Part shown: positions 9,001 through 18,365 of the stretch, piece by piece
Layout: every line of letters starts with the position of its first letter
Numbering within the stretch: the first letter of the stretch is position 1
DNA from: Diaphorobacter sp. HDW4A
Lineage (GTDB): Bacteria > Pseudomonadota > Gammaproteobacteria > Burkholderiales > Burkholderiaceae_C
Assembly: GCF_011305995.1 (NCBI RefSeq)
Contig: NZ_CP049910.1
Span: forward strand, 6,152,501-6,216,500
Direction of reading: 5' to 3'
DNA: 64,000 bases
Notes under the pieces: model-generated
The model's database searches: none
Told to the model about the DNA's origin: nothing
Seen by the model: only the letters and a program-made list of their open reading frames with translations
Made by a program: the position numbers and the translations under genes

Positions 9001-9831
9001 ATGAGCACCGAAGTCCGTTCCGTGCAGCGCGCGCTGCAGATTCTGCGGGTGATGAACGAACGCGTGAGCTGGACGCTGCAGGAACTGCACCAGCGTACGG
9101 GCCTTGCCAAATCCACGCTGCACCGCCTGCTCAGCACGCTTGAGACCGAGAAGTACGTGCGCACCGATCCGCATGTCTACGGCCACTACCAGCTCACGCA
9201 GGCAGTCGGCAATCTGAGCTGCGGCGTGACCACGCAGATGCAGCTTGCAGAACTCGCCGCGCCCATCATGGTGAGCACCACGCACGCCATCAAATGGCCG
9301 CTGTCGCTTGGCGTGATCGACCGTCACCAGATCCGCATCGTGTACTGCACCATGCCCTACAGCCCGTATGCGATTCGGCCGTCGAGCGTCGGTCGCAAGT
9401 ACGAGCTGACGGACTCGGCCTCGGGCCGCGCCTATCTCGCATTCTGCGATCCGACCGAGCGCCGTATCCTCATCGAAGAGATGAACAGCCGTGAAGACGA
9501 GGGCCCGCGCATCACCGATCTGCGCGCCATGCGCCACCTGATCCGCGAGATCCGTAAGCAGGGCTTCGCGGTGCGCTACGGCCACCATCGTTCGGAAAGC
9601 GCAGCGCTCGCGGTGCCGGTGTTCAGCGCGGGCATGCTGCGCGGCGTGATGGTCTACACCACGTTCGCGCGCCAGATGGACGAGCGCATGCTCAAGCGCG
9701 CCGTGCCTACCGTGCTCGCCACCGCGCAGCGTGTGGGCGAGGCGTTGGCACCTGCGCTGCGCGCGGGCGGCTCGGTGAATGGTTATGCGATTGCGGGTGG
9801 ACGCGGCGAACCGGTCGCACGCGTCGCTTGA
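9001..9831 (+). CDS. IclR-family transcriptional regulator
   Basis: A 276-residue regulator. The N-terminal winged helix-turn-helix starts SVQRALQILRVMNERVSWTLQELHQRTGLAKSTLHRLLSTLE, which is typical IclR, and the rest is the IclR effector-binding domain (ending in a HRSESAALAVPVFSAGMLRGVMVYTTF segment close to the usual G..AIAAPVF..G.. pattern). The ATG at 9001 follows GAGGAG (8985-8990). IclR proteins usually control nearby catabolic genes, but no pathway is adjacent: ruvC is divergent and mtgA convergent. The effector is unknown. Confidence 0.9.
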   Translation: MSTEVRSVQRALQILRVMNERVSWTLQELHQRTGLAKSTLHRLLSTLETEKYVRTDPHVYGHYQLTQAVGNLSCGVTTQMQLAELAAPIMVSTTHAIKWPLSLGVIDRHQIRIVYCTMPYSPYAIRPSSVGRKYELTDSASGRAYLAFCDPTERRILIEEMNSREDEGPRITDLRAMRHLIREIRKQGFAVRYGHHRSESAALAVPVFSAGMLRGVMVYTTFARQMDERMLKRAVPTVLATAQRVGEALAPALRAGGSVNGYAIAGGRGEPVARVA

Positions 9832-9836
9832 TTTTT

Positions 9837-10580
9837 TCAGGGGAGTTCAGCCCTGTTCATGCGACCCATGATCACGCGCGTGCGGCCGTTCAGATAAGCC
9901 GATTGCGGCTGTTTTTCAAAGCGCTTGGGAGCGGGCAGCATCACGGCCAGTCGCGCGGCCTCGGCGCTGCTGAGTTGGTTGGCGTTCTTGTTGAAATAGC
10001 GGCGCGCAGCGGCCTGAGCTCCGAAGACGCCTTCGCCCCATTCCACGTTGTTCAGATAGATCTCGAGAATGCGCTCTTTCGAGAGAAGCTGCTCCAGCAG
10101 CATCGCGAGCGCCAGCTCCTGTCCTTTGCGCAGCAGGCTGCGCTCGCCTGAGAGCAGCAGGTTCTTGGCGAGCTGCTGGGTGATGGTCGAGCCGCCGCGG
10201 ATGCGCACCGGGCGCTGTTTGGCCTTGGGGTTGTTTTCGAGGCGCTGCTCGGCCTGTTCCTGCAGCTTGTTGTTGCGCTCCCAGTTCTTCTCGATGGCGT
10301 TCCAGTCCACTCCATCATGGTTGACGAAGCCGTCGTCCTCCGAGGCCACCACGGCGTGCTTGAGGTGGTCTGAAATCTGTGGGTAGGCGACCCATTCTTG
10401 TTTCCAGTGAAGCGAGCCGTCCGTCGTCATCTGCTGCCAGATCTGCGAGCGCTGGAAGGTGGTCGATTCGGGATCGACGACGACCATGAGCGCGATGCGC
10501 AGCACGAAGAACAACTGCAGTGAGAGGAAGGCCAGCACCACCAGGGCGAGCCAGCGAGAAATTGCTTTGAGCGACAACAT
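9837..10580 (-). CDS. mtgA: monofunctional biosynthetic peptidoglycan transglycosylase MtgA
   Basis: A 247-residue GT51 enzyme that polymerises lipid II into glycan strands at the inner membrane. An N-terminal membrane anchor (WLALVVLAFLSLQLFFVLRIALMVVV) precedes the GT51 motifs: VVASEDDGFVNHDGVDW (catalytic Glu), RGGSTITQQLAKNLLLS, LLEQLLSKERILEIYLNNVEWG and FGAQAAARRYF. The ATG at 10580 is preferred to an in-frame GTG 9 codons upstream. It follows aroE by 35 bp on the same strand, so the two are probably cotranscribed, an arrangement common in betaproteobacteria. Confidence 0.97.
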   Translation of the reverse strand: MLSLKAISRWLALVVLAFLSLQLFFVLRIALMVVVDPESTTFQRSQIWQQMTTDGSLHWKQEWVAYPQISDHLKHAVVASEDDGFVNHDGVDWNAIEKNWERNNKLQEQAEQRLENNPKAKQRPVRIRGGSTITQQLAKNLLLSGERSLLRKGQELALAMLLEQLLSKERILEIYLNNVEWGEGVFGAQAAARRYFNKNANQLSSAEAARLAVMLPAPKRFEKQPQSAYLNGRTRVIMGRMNRAELP

Positions 10581-10615
10581 TGCACGGATTTTCGCGCAAA
10601 CCTGCACGCGCGCAA

Positions 10616-11458
10616 TCAGCGCCCTGCAGCGATCTCGGCGCGCAGCTCGCGCAACACCTGTTCGGCCGGTGGCCGCACGCCGCGCCAGATGATGAAGGAT
10701 TCCGCCGCCTGTTCGACCAGCATGCCGAGGCCGTCGCGCGCGACCGCGCCGTGGCGTGTGGCCCAGTCGAGAAAGCCCTGGGCCTTTTCGCCGTACATCA
10801 TGTCATAGGCCAGAGCGCCCTGGCGCAGCACGCTCGCAGGCACGGGCGATTCGGCACCGGCGAGGCTGCTGGCCGTGCCGTTGATGATGATGTCGAAGTC
10901 TTCGGTAATCGCATCGAGCGCGCTCGATGCGAGTTCAGTGCCGGTCTCGTAGGCAATGGCGGCATGGCTGTTCGCGAGGTGTTTCGCCTTTTCCACGGTG
11001 CGGTTGGAGATGACAATGCGGCGCGGCTTTTCGCGCAAGAGGGGGCCGAGCACGCCGGCCGCTGCGCCGCCCGCGCCGATCAGCAGGACGTCGCGGCCGG
11101 TGATGTTCACGCCGGCGTTGCGGGTGATGTCGGCGACGATGCCGAGGCCGTCGGTGTTGTCTGCGCTGATGGTGCCGTCTGCGTTGATCGTCAGTGTGTT
11201 GGCTGCGCCTGCGAGGGTGACGCGTTCACTCTTGTTTGTGGCGAGTTCTGCGGCTTCGAGCTTGAAGGGGACGGTGATGTTGCAGCCTCTGCCGCCTTGC
11301 GCTGCGAATGCTTTGATGGCTTGTTGGAAGCTGTCTAGTTCTACGTGTTGGCGGGTGTAGGTCACTGGTTCGTTCGTCAGTTCGGCGAAGCGGGTGTGGA
11401 TCCAGGGGGAGCGGCTGTGGGTGATGGGGTTGCCCATCACGCAATATTTTTCGGTCAT
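10616..11458 (-). CDS. aroE: shikimate dehydrogenase AroE
   Basis: A 280-residue enzyme reducing 3-dehydroshikimate to shikimate with NADPH, the fourth step of the aromatic amino acid pathway. The substrate motif NPITHSRSPWIH is at the N-terminus, the catalytic Lys lies in NITVPFKLEA, ADNTDGLG is present, and the dinucleotide site reads LLIGAGGAAAGVLGPL. It is followed by mtgA. Upstream lies dispersed repeat B, separating it from the TonB-like gene. A DAHP synthase gene of the same pathway occurs at 20230 under apparent attenuation control. Confidence 0.98.
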   Translation of the reverse strand: MTEKYCVMGNPITHSRSPWIHTRFAELTNEPVTYTRQHVELDSFQQAIKAFAAQGGRGCNITVPFKLEAAELATNKSERVTLAGAANTLTINADGTISADNTDGLGIVADITRNAGVNITGRDVLLIGAGGAAAGVLGPLLREKPRRIVISNRTVEKAKHLANSHAAIAYETGTELASSALDAITEDFDIIINGTASSLAGAESPVPASVLRQGALAYDMMYGEKAQGFLDWATRHGAVARDGLGMLVEQAAESFIIWRGVRPPAEQVLRELRAEIAAGR

Positions 11459-11485
11459 GGCGGTTGGGGAGTGCTGTGTTTTTTT

Positions 11486-11700
11486 GAGGTCGGAGGCCGG
11501 GAGTTCCGCCCGGCGGCGGAGTCACTTTTTGCTTGCGCGCAAAAAGTAACCAAAAACGCGCTTGAATTCGGGGTCACGCGGCAGAACTCGCTTTGCGCTT
11601 CGCGCGCCGCTCGGACAACCGCCGCGAGTCAGATTCTAAATAAGAGGTGCGTTCGGCACTTCGCTGTGCTCGTGCCGGGGATCTCGCGAATTCGCGAGAT
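11486..11700 (-). repeat. dispersed structured repeat, copy B
   Basis: The same element as copy A, in minus orientation: ATCTCGCGAATTCGCGAGAT beside the TonB-like stop codon, then GGCACGAGCACAGCGAAGTGCC, the GACTCGCGGCGG block, ACTTTTTGCgcgcaaGCAAAAAGT, and CGCCGGGCGGAACTCCCGGCC at the aroE side. It begins 3 bp from the TonB-like stop codon, in sense with that gene. Confidence 0.8.
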
Positions 11701-11702
11701 CG

Positions 11703-12563
11703 TCAGCGCACGTCGGTTTCCAGCGTGAGGTCGCGGGTGAATTTAAAGCGGGAGACCACGGCGATCTGGTCGGCCTTGGCGCGCATGGCCGGGCCGAAGT
11801 GGCCATAGGGGCCGGCTGCGGTGGCAATGGCTTCAGCGCGGCGATCCAAGAGCTTATTGCCTGAGGTCTGGGCGACTTCGGTGTCGAGCACGCGGCCGTT
11901 GTGGTTGACGGTGATGATCATGATGAGCTCGCCGTAGAGCTTCTTGCCACCGGCTTCGGGGAAGTTTTCCGTGCCCTTGTCCTCGACCTTGCGGCGCAGC
12001 GCATCGTAGTAGACGGCGTACACCTCTTCGCGCGTGGCGGGGCTGATGTAGCGTTTCTTGGGACGCGCGTTTTCTTCATTGATGCGCTTCTCGATCTCGG
12101 CCAGCACTTTGAGCAATTGCTTGCGCTTTTCCTCCTGCACTTCCTTTTCCGCGTTCTTGCTGTCAGGGCGCGGGTCGGGTGGGGGCAGGTGGGCGAGTTC
12201 CTTGCGCAGTTGGGCGAGGAGCTGGGTCTGTTGCTCCATCATCGCGTCCATCTTGCGCTGGGCTTCTTCGAGGTCGTCGCCGACAGCCGTCAATGCCGAG
12301 TAGGGCAGTGGGCTGGTGGCTCGGCCCGCTGCGGCCTCGCCGCCGCCAGCCAGTGATGACTGTGCAATGGCCTGGGCCTTGTCGGGCGCTTCGTTGGATT
12401 TGGCGTTGACCAGGATGACTTCGAGCGGCGTGTCCTCGAACACGCGGTTGAAGCTTTCAGGGTCGACGAAGCGCACCGTCAAAAGTGCGGCGTGGACGAT
12501 GACGGAGGCTCCGAGCGCCAGCTGAAGGACGCTCAGTTTTTGAAGGAAGGCGGGCAGTTTCAC
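11703..12563 (-). CDS. TonB-family C-terminal domain protein
   Basis: A 286-residue protein with an N-terminal membrane segment (LSVLQLALGASVIVHAALLTVRFV), a long charged helical middle (EEAQRKMDAMMEQQTQLLAQLRKEL; KQLLKVLAEIEKRINEENARPKKRY), and a C-terminal TonB-like fold (GELIMIITVNHNGRVLDTEVAQTSGNKLLDRRA). TonB/TolA-type proteins span the periplasm and transmit inner-membrane energy to the outer membrane. The usual Pro-rich spacer of TonB is replaced by charged helix, so a TolA-like or specialised role is possible. The start is GTG, 12 bp after the RNB-nuclease stop, implying an operon. No exbBD genes are nearby. Confidence 0.82.
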   Translation of the reverse strand: MKLPAFLQKLSVLQLALGASVIVHAALLTVRFVDPESFNRVFEDTPLEVILVNAKSNEAPDKAQAIAQSSLAGGGEAAAGRATSPLPYSALTAVGDDLEEAQRKMDAMMEQQTQLLAQLRKELAHLPPPDPRPDSKNAEKEVQEEKRKQLLKVLAEIEKRINEENARPKKRYISPATREEVYAVYYDALRRKVEDKGTENFPEAGGKKLYGELIMIITVNHNGRVLDTEVAQTSGNKLLDRRAEAIATAAGPYGHFGPAMRAKADQIAVVSRFKFTRDLTLETDVR

Positions 12564-12575
12564 GGCGCCTGATTA

Positions 12576-14678
12576 TCAACTGTTGTCGGAGCTTTGGGGC
12601 TTGGCTTGTGCACCTTGTGGCGCATCTGCCGCATCGGTCTCGTTGACGTCGACCGCAATCGCGATCGGGCCAGCGACCGAATCATCATCCTCGTCTTCTT
12701 CGCTGACTTCGCCGTCGTCGCTCGCGTCCTCCGGATCATCGAGGCGCTGCAGCACGGTGCCGTGGATGTCGAGTGTGATTTCGTCGATGTCGCCAAGCTT
12801 GATCAGCGCGCGTGCGCCGCGCGGCAGGTTCTGTGCGCCGAACACCGAGATGACCAGCGGAAGCGCATCAGCACGCACCAGCATGCCAGCGCCGCCGTTG
12901 TCCTTGATCACGGTGGCTTCGATTTCGGTGATGCCGTTCTGCTCCAGATACTTGAGCGTCCAGAAGCGTTCCATGCCAGCCTGGTAACCGTTGTAGGCAC
13001 CGTAGGCTGCATCGAAACTGGAGATGATCGAGAACAGGTCCGCATCCTTGGGCTTGAACGGTGCGGCGAGCGCTGCGGTCTTGCCGTGGCGGGCGCAAGC
13101 GATGATCTGCCACTGGTTCACCAGGTCGACATAGCGACGCAGCGGTGAGGTGGACCACGCATAGCACTTTACGCCGATACCCGCATGCGGCTGGGCTTTG
13201 GTGCCCATGCGCACTTTCACGCCGGGAGCGAGTGAGTACTGGCTGCGATAGATGCCGGGCACGCCGTGGTCGGCGAGCAACTGGCCCCAGGTGCTGTTGG
13301 CGACGATGGCGGCCTCGGCGACGATCAGGTCCAGCGGCGCACCGCGCTTGCGGGTGGTGATGCTGACGGTCTCGTTGCCGGTGGGCTCGGCGCCGTTGTT
13401 GCCTTCGAGGCGGAAGTTGTAGTCGGGACGGTTGAAGGTCTCGGGCTTGCCGCGCACGACCTCGCGGCCCGCCTTGAGCTTTTGCGCGAGCCTGAACAGG
13501 AAGGACATTTCGCTGCGGCGATCCAGCAGTTCCTGCGGTGTGCCGTCGACTGTGATCGACGCGTCGTTCAGCCATTCTTCGGTGACGATGTGATCGAGCT
13601 TGTCGTGGCGCAGGTTGACGGCGACGGGCACGCGCTCGAGCTTGGTCTCGGTGCCGGTGATCTCGAGCGTCTCTTCGTTGATCGTCACATACAGCGAGAC
13701 GGCGGGGTTCGCACGGCCTTCGTCGAGCGTGTAGATCTTCACCACCTCATCGGGCAGCATGGTGATCTTGTAGCCCGGCATGTAGACGGTGGACAGGCGC
13801 GAGCGGCCGAGCTGATCGAGCGGCGAGCCCGGCACGATGGCCAGACCCGGCGCGGCGATATGCACACCCAGCGTGACGGTGCCGGTGCCAAGGCCCTGCA
13901 CGGACAGCGCATCGTCGATTTCGGTGGTCTGGGAATCGTCGATGGAATAGGCCTGCACGGGCGCGAGCGGCAGGTCCTGCGGTGGTTGGGGTGCGTTGAT
14001 CTGCGGAAAGCTGGTGCCCTTGGGGAAGTTCTCGAACAGGAAGCGCTTCCAGTGGAATTCGTAGGCCGAGTCGATGGCGCCCGCCGCCTGCAGAAGGTCG
14101 AGCGGGGCCTTGTGCGTGGCGCGGCTGGCCTCGACCACTGCCTTGTATTCGGGCGCGTTCTTGTCGGGCTTGAACAGAATCTTGTAGAGCTGATCGCGGA
14201 TCGGCTGCGGACAAGCGCCGCCGCCGAGCTCTTGGGCCCAGACGGTGATCTGCTCCTGAATCAGTCGCTTCTTCTCGATGCCGGCCAGCGCCTGCTGCAG
14301 AATTTCTGCGGGCGCCTTCTTGAATCGCCCCTTGCCCGCGCGGCGGAAATAGTGCGGCGCTTCGTGCAGCGCGAGCAGCGCGGCGGCCTGTTCGGTGACC
14401 GAGGAGGACTCGGAGAAATAGTCGCTGGCCAGATCGGCAAAGCCGAACTCGCCCTCGGGCGCGAATTCCCAAGCCAGATCAAGATCGATGGTGGCAGCCA
14501 GCTCGCGGCCCTTTGCCAGCAGTTCTGCGGGCGCGGGCTTGTCGAACTTCATCAGTATGTTGGCGCCCTTGACCTTGACGCGTTTACCTGAATCCAGCTC
14601 GATCTGGGCAGAGCTTTCTGCCTCAGAGAGGATGCGGCCAGCCTGAAACTTGCCGGCTTCTTCGAATAGTGCATGCAT
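12576..14678 (-). CDS. RNB-domain exoribonuclease (RNase II/R family)
   Basis: A 700-residue protein starting MHALFEEAGKF. The catalytic RNB domain occupies about residues 230-580; YSIDDSQTTEIDDALSV carries the Asp cluster that binds the two metal ions, and later blocks such as YMPGYKITMLPDEVV and the C-terminal S1-like region (ARALIKLGDIDEITLDIHG) fit the family. RNB enzymes degrade RNA 3' to 5'. It is shorter and more divergent than RNase R, with an N-terminal region unlike the cold-shock domains of RNase II, so a precise symbol is withheld. It heads the minus-strand block with the TonB-like gene. The C-terminus is very acidic (DDPEDASDDGEVSEEDEDDD). Confidence 0.88.
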   Translation of the reverse strand: MHALFEEAGKFQAGRILSEAESSAQIELDSGKRVKVKGANILMKFDKPAPAELLAKGRELAATIDLDLAWEFAPEGEFGFADLASDYFSESSSVTEQAAALLALHEAPHYFRRAGKGRFKKAPAEILQQALAGIEKKRLIQEQITVWAQELGGGACPQPIRDQLYKILFKPDKNAPEYKAVVEASRATHKAPLDLLQAAGAIDSAYEFHWKRFLFENFPKGTSFPQINAPQPPQDLPLAPVQAYSIDDSQTTEIDDALSVQGLGTGTVTLGVHIAAPGLAIVPGSPLDQLGRSRLSTVYMPGYKITMLPDEVVKIYTLDEGRANPAVSLYVTINEETLEITGTETKLERVPVAVNLRHDKLDHIVTEEWLNDASITVDGTPQELLDRRSEMSFLFRLAQKLKAGREVVRGKPETFNRPDYNFRLEGNNGAEPTGNETVSITTRKRGAPLDLIVAEAAIVANSTWGQLLADHGVPGIYRSQYSLAPGVKVRMGTKAQPHAGIGVKCYAWSTSPLRRYVDLVNQWQIIACARHGKTAALAAPFKPKDADLFSIISSFDAAYGAYNGYQAGMERFWTLKYLEQNGITEIEATVIKDNGGAGMLVRADALPLVISVFGAQNLPRGARALIKLGDIDEITLDIHGTVLQRLDDPEDASDDGEVSEEDEDDDSVAGPIAIAVDVNETDAADAPQGAQAKPQSSDNS

Positions 14679-14820
14679 GACAGCTATTTTCCCATGGCGC
14701 GAGGGCTCGCATGCGCAGGTGCCCAGTTGGACACAAGGATTTGCGGTTGGCGCCCGGGGCCAGGGGTCTGCAGGTCTATGATTCACGGCTTGTCCTACGC
14801 GCATGCAATGGCGCGCACCC

Positions 14821-16398
14821 ATGAAAGCTGTCACTCACGTCTTTGCCCGCGCCCTGAAGAGTCTGGCCGTGGCAATTCCTTTTCTCTTCGCTTACACGCA
14901 GTCGCCACTGACGAATTTCTGGCCGCTGGTGGCAAGCGCCCTGTGCGGTTGGCTGATCGTGATGCTCTGCATCCCGCGTGTGAGCCGACCCGCCGAGCTG
15001 CGCGACGAACTCGGTCAAAGTCTCGCCTCCGGGTTGATGCTGGCGGGTGCAATCGCGTCCGTCATCGGGCTGGTTCAATTCTTTCAGGGCGACGTGGGGT
15101 TGTCGCCATGGATCTATCAAAGCACGCTGGGGCAGGCCATCGGCAATGTGCGCCAGCGCAACCAGCAGGCGACGCTGCTCCTGATGAGCGCGCTCGCGCT
15201 GCTGCTGTGCTCGTCGCGCTGGCTGCGCAGGCGCGAGCCGGTGGATTTCGATGTGTCGACCAGCGAGCCCAACCCCCTGCTCACGGTCTTTGCGGCGGCT
15301 GCACCGTGGCTGCTGGTGCTGCTTGCCATGGGCAGCGGAGTGACTGCGTCGCGCACCGGCGCGGTCGAGTGGGTGGCGCTGGTCGTGATGCTCTGGTTCT
15401 GGCGAAAGAGCGTTGGACGGCTCGGATTGGCGCTGGGCGTGGCCGGGCTGCTGGCCTATCTGTTTGCGGCATGGCTGTTGCCCGAGCTGCTGCTGCGTTG
15501 GACTGGTGTGCAGATGGACGGACTCTTCATGCGCGTGGCCGATACGTCGCACCGCTGCACGAGCCGTCTCACGCTGTGGTCGAACATGGCGTATCTGATC
15601 GAGCAGCGGCCGTGGTTTGGCTGGGGCTGGGGCGAGCTGGACTTTGCGCACTACATCACCGCGTTCCCGGACGAGCGTTTTTGTGTGCTGCTGGACAACG
15701 CGCACAACCTGCCGTTGCATCTGGCCGTCGAGTTAGGTCTGCCGGCGGCGCTGGCGTTTTGCGCCTTCGTGCTTTGGGCGGTTTGGCGTTTCAAACCGTG
15801 GCGCGAGACCGATGGCGCGCGTCAACTGGCCTGGGGCGTGCTCGCGCTGATCGGCATGCACAGCATGCTTGAATTTCCGCTGTGGTACGGGCCGTTCCAG
15901 CTCGCCTTGGTCATCTCCGTCGCGATTCTGGTGTTGCCGGTGAAACCTGTCGAGCTTTCTGCGCCCACCGCTTCGCGCTGGCAGGTGACACTGCTCGTGG
16001 CCTGCGTGGCGTGGCTGGCGGGCACCTACCTGATCAGCAGCGACTTCCGCCGCATGGCCGCGCTCTACCAATTGCCGCAGTACCGCGAGGCACAGTGGCG
16101 CAATCTCACGGCGCGGGAGGTCAGCGAAGACTCGAACTTCTTCACCAATCAGGCCGAATTCGCGTGGCTCACCACGACCACCGTGACGACTGAGAACGCG
16201 GTGCAGATGCACGCGATGGCGCGGCGCATGCTGCACTATTCCCCTGAGCCACGCGTGATCACCAAACTGATCGAAAGCTCCCGGATTCTGGGCATGACCG
16301 GCGAGGCGAACGAACACATGGCGCTGTTCCAGAAGGCTTACCCCGATGCCTACAAGGCCTTCATGGACAAACAACCGCTGCCCGCTTCAACGCACTGA
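14821..16398 (+). CDS. PglL/Wzy-type O-oligosaccharyltransferase or ligase
   Basis: A 525-residue polytopic membrane protein (or 531 from an ATG at 14803), with about ten hydrophobic segments. The periplasmic signature around residues 240-300 includes LTLWSNMAYLIEQRPWFGWGWGELDFAHY and DNAHNLPLHLAVELGLPAAL, the H.HN.PL pattern typical of Wzy_C O-antigen ligases and of PglL/TfpO pilin glycosyltransferases. The C-terminal 130 residues match the Wzy_C_2 type tail. It would transfer lipid-linked oligosaccharide in the periplasm, plausibly to type IV pilin. It stands alone between unrelated genes; pilS/pilR are 27 kb away. Confidence 0.82.
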   Translation: MKAVTHVFARALKSLAVAIPFLFAYTQSPLTNFWPLVASALCGWLIVMLCIPRVSRPAELRDELGQSLASGLMLAGAIASVIGLVQFFQGDVGLSPWIYQSTLGQAIGNVRQRNQQATLLLMSALALLLCSSRWLRRREPVDFDVSTSEPNPLLTVFAAAAPWLLVLLAMGSGVTASRTGAVEWVALVVMLWFWRKSVGRLGLALGVAGLLAYLFAAWLLPELLLRWTGVQMDGLFMRVADTSHRCTSRLTLWSNMAYLIEQRPWFGWGWGELDFAHYITAFPDERFCVLLDNAHNLPLHLAVELGLPAALAFCAFVLWAVWRFKPWRETDGARQLAWGVLALIGMHSMLEFPLWYGPFQLALVISVAILVLPVKPVELSAPTASRWQVTLLVACVAWLAGTYLISSDFRRMAALYQLPQYREAQWRNLTAREVSEDSNFFTNQAEFAWLTTTTVTTENAVQMHAMARRMLHYSPEPRVITKLIESSRILGMTGEANEHMALFQKAYPDAYKAFMDKQPLPASTH

Positions 16399-16407
16399 CC
16401 AGGTCCG

Positions 16408-16995
16408 TCAAGCCAGATCGCAGAAGTGGATCACGTCTTCCACATGGTTCTCGAAGTCGCTGAGCGCATGGTCGCCGCCTTCGAGGATGTGCAGTTCGGC
16501 GGCGCTCGCATAGCGCTCAGCCATCTCGTGCCAGTCGAGCAACTCGTCGCCCTTGGCGATGATGGCCATCTCCGGCCCGGCGGGCGGCAGATGGCGCACG
16601 TCGAGCGCCTTGAGCTCATCGACGAAATGCGGCTGGAAATAGAAATGCTCGTTCGGGTTGTGCCATGCCGTCTGGTCGCCGATGTGGCGCTCCAGATCGC
16701 GTGCCGGGTTGACGGCGGGATTGAGCATCACGCTCCTGCAGCCCATGTGCTGCGCGAACCAACTGGCATAGAAGCCGCCGAGCGACGAGCCGATCACCGC
16801 CGTCGTCTCGCGCGGCCAGTGGCTCGTGCCTTCGGCCACCATGGCCATGGCCTCGGCGGGCGAGGGTGGCAGTTGCGGACACCAGAAATGCACCTGCGGA
16901 TGCGTGCGCATCACGCGGGCGGCGGTGATCTGGGCCTTGGCAGAGCGAGGCGAGGAGCGGAAACCGTGCAGATAGAGCAGATGCGTCGTGGGCAT
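16408..16995 (-). CDS. YqiA/YcfP-type alpha/beta-fold esterase
   Basis: A 195-residue hydrolase beginning THLLYLHGFRSSPRSAKA, the family's oxyanion-hole region. The nucleophile elbow is GSSLGGFYA, an Asp lies in IAKGDELLDWHE, and the catalytic His in EGGDHALSDFENH. The length fits the YqiA group of small intracellular esterases, whose natural substrate is uncertain. It is convergent with the glycosyltransferase gene and divergent from rodA, with 118 bp between starts. Confidence 0.9.
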   Translation of the reverse strand: MPTTHLLYLHGFRSSPRSAKAQITAARVMRTHPQVHFWCPQLPPSPAEAMAMVAEGTSHWPRETTAVIGSSLGGFYASWFAQHMGCRSVMLNPAVNPARDLERHIGDQTAWHNPNEHFYFQPHFVDELKALDVRHLPPAGPEMAIIAKGDELLDWHEMAERYASAAELHILEGGDHALSDFENHVEDVIHFCDLA

Positions 16996-17113
16996 GGAAA
17001 GGGTTGCGTGGGGGCGCGCGGCGCGCCCTTGGACAGTTGTTTACGCGAATAGTAAGAGGAGATTCTGCACCCGCCATGAAGGGTTGTGCGCCGCGCTGGG
17101 ATAATCGCGCGCC

Positions 17114-18283
17114 ATGTCTGCCGTTTTCGACAAACCAACGCTGCTCCAGCGTGTGATGCCCCTGCTGCGCGGGTTCGATTGGCCGTTGATCGCTCTTTTG
17201 CTGATCCTCACGTCCATCGGGCTCACGGCCATGTATTCGTCGGGGTACGACCACGGCACGCGGTTTGTGGACCATGGCCGCAATATTCTTCTCGCCGCAG
17301 GCATTCTTTTTTGCGTCTCGCAGGTGCCGCCCCAGAAACTCATGGCGCTGGCCGTGCCCCTCTACACGCTGGGCGTGGCCCTGCTGGTGGCCGTGGCGCT
17401 GTTCGGCATCACCAAGAAGGGAGCACAGCGCTGGATCAACGTGGGTGTGGTGATCCAGCCCAGCGAGTTGCTCAAGATCGCCACGCCGCTGATGTTGGCC
17501 TGGTGGTTTCAGAAGCGTGAAGGGCAGTTGCGCGCGGCCGACTTCGTGGTCGCCATCGTGCTGCTTTTGATTCCTGTGGGGCTGATCATGAAGCAGCCCG
17601 ACCTCGGCACCTCTCTGCTGGTGATGGCTGCTGGCCTGTCCGTGATCTTCTTTGCTGGGCTGCCGTGGAAACTGGTGATACCGCCGGTGCTGATCGGCGC
17701 GGTAGGCATCTTCCTGATCGTCTGGTTCGAGCCGCAACTGTGCGCCGACGGCGTGCGCTGGCCGGTGCTGCACGACTACCAGCAGCAGCGCATCTGCACG
17801 CTGCTCGACCCCACGCGCGACCCGCTCGGCAAGGGGTTTCACATCATCCAGGGCATGATCGCGATCGGCTCTGGTGGTATCTGGGGCAAGGGCTTCATGG
17901 CGGGAACGCAGACTCACCTGGAATTCATTCCCGAGCGCACGACCGATTTCATCTTCGCCGCGTTCTCAGAAGAGTTCGGGTTGCTTGGCAACATCGCACT
18001 CATCATCAGCTTCCTGCTGCTGGTCTGGCGTGGCCTCGCGATTGCCGTGGGTGCCAACTCGCTGTTCGGCCGCCTCATGGCAGGGGCCGTCTCGATGATC
18101 TTCTTCACCTACGCCTTCGTGAACATGGGCATGGTCAGCGGCATCCTGCCCGTGGTCGGCGTGCCCCTGCCGTTCGTGAGCTACGGCGGCACCGCGATGG
18201 TGACGCTGGGCTTGGCTCTGGGTGTGCTGATGTCGGTCGCCAGAGCACAGAACCAGCCGTCGCAAGCTCCCCAGGAAAATTAG
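17114..18283 (+). CDS. rodA: rod shape-determining protein RodA (SEDS glycosyltransferase)
   Basis: A 389-residue SEDS family membrane protein with about ten transmembrane segments, which polymerises lipid II during cell elongation with its partner PBP2. Visible family signatures are QRWINVGVVIQPSELLKIA, LIMKQPDLGTSLLVMAAGLSV, GSGGIWGKGFMAGTQTHLEFIPERTTDFIFAAFSEEFG and VVGVPLPFVSYGGTAM. A partner PBP2 gene or mreBCD is not adjacent here, so rodA stands alone. It is followed by a structured intergenic element and tldD. Confidence 0.97.
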   Translation: MSAVFDKPTLLQRVMPLLRGFDWPLIALLLILTSIGLTAMYSSGYDHGTRFVDHGRNILLAAGILFCVSQVPPQKLMALAVPLYTLGVALLVAVALFGITKKGAQRWINVGVVIQPSELLKIATPLMLAWWFQKREGQLRAADFVVAIVLLLIPVGLIMKQPDLGTSLLVMAAGLSVIFFAGLPWKLVIPPVLIGAVGIFLIVWFEPQLCADGVRWPVLHDYQQQRICTLLDPTRDPLGKGFHIIQGMIAIGSGGIWGKGFMAGTQTHLEFIPERTTDFIFAAFSEEFGLLGNIALIISFLLLVWRGLAIAVGANSLFGRLMAGAVSMIFFTYAFVNMGMVSGILPVVGVPLPFVSYGGTAMVTLGLALGVLMSVARAQNQPSQAPQEN

Positions 18284-18365
18284 TTTCCCAACGGCTGGGC
18301 TCGGTATTCAGACAGCCAAACTGGGCAGCGAGCAGGGCGCATGAACCTGCAACCACAATGGTGAG

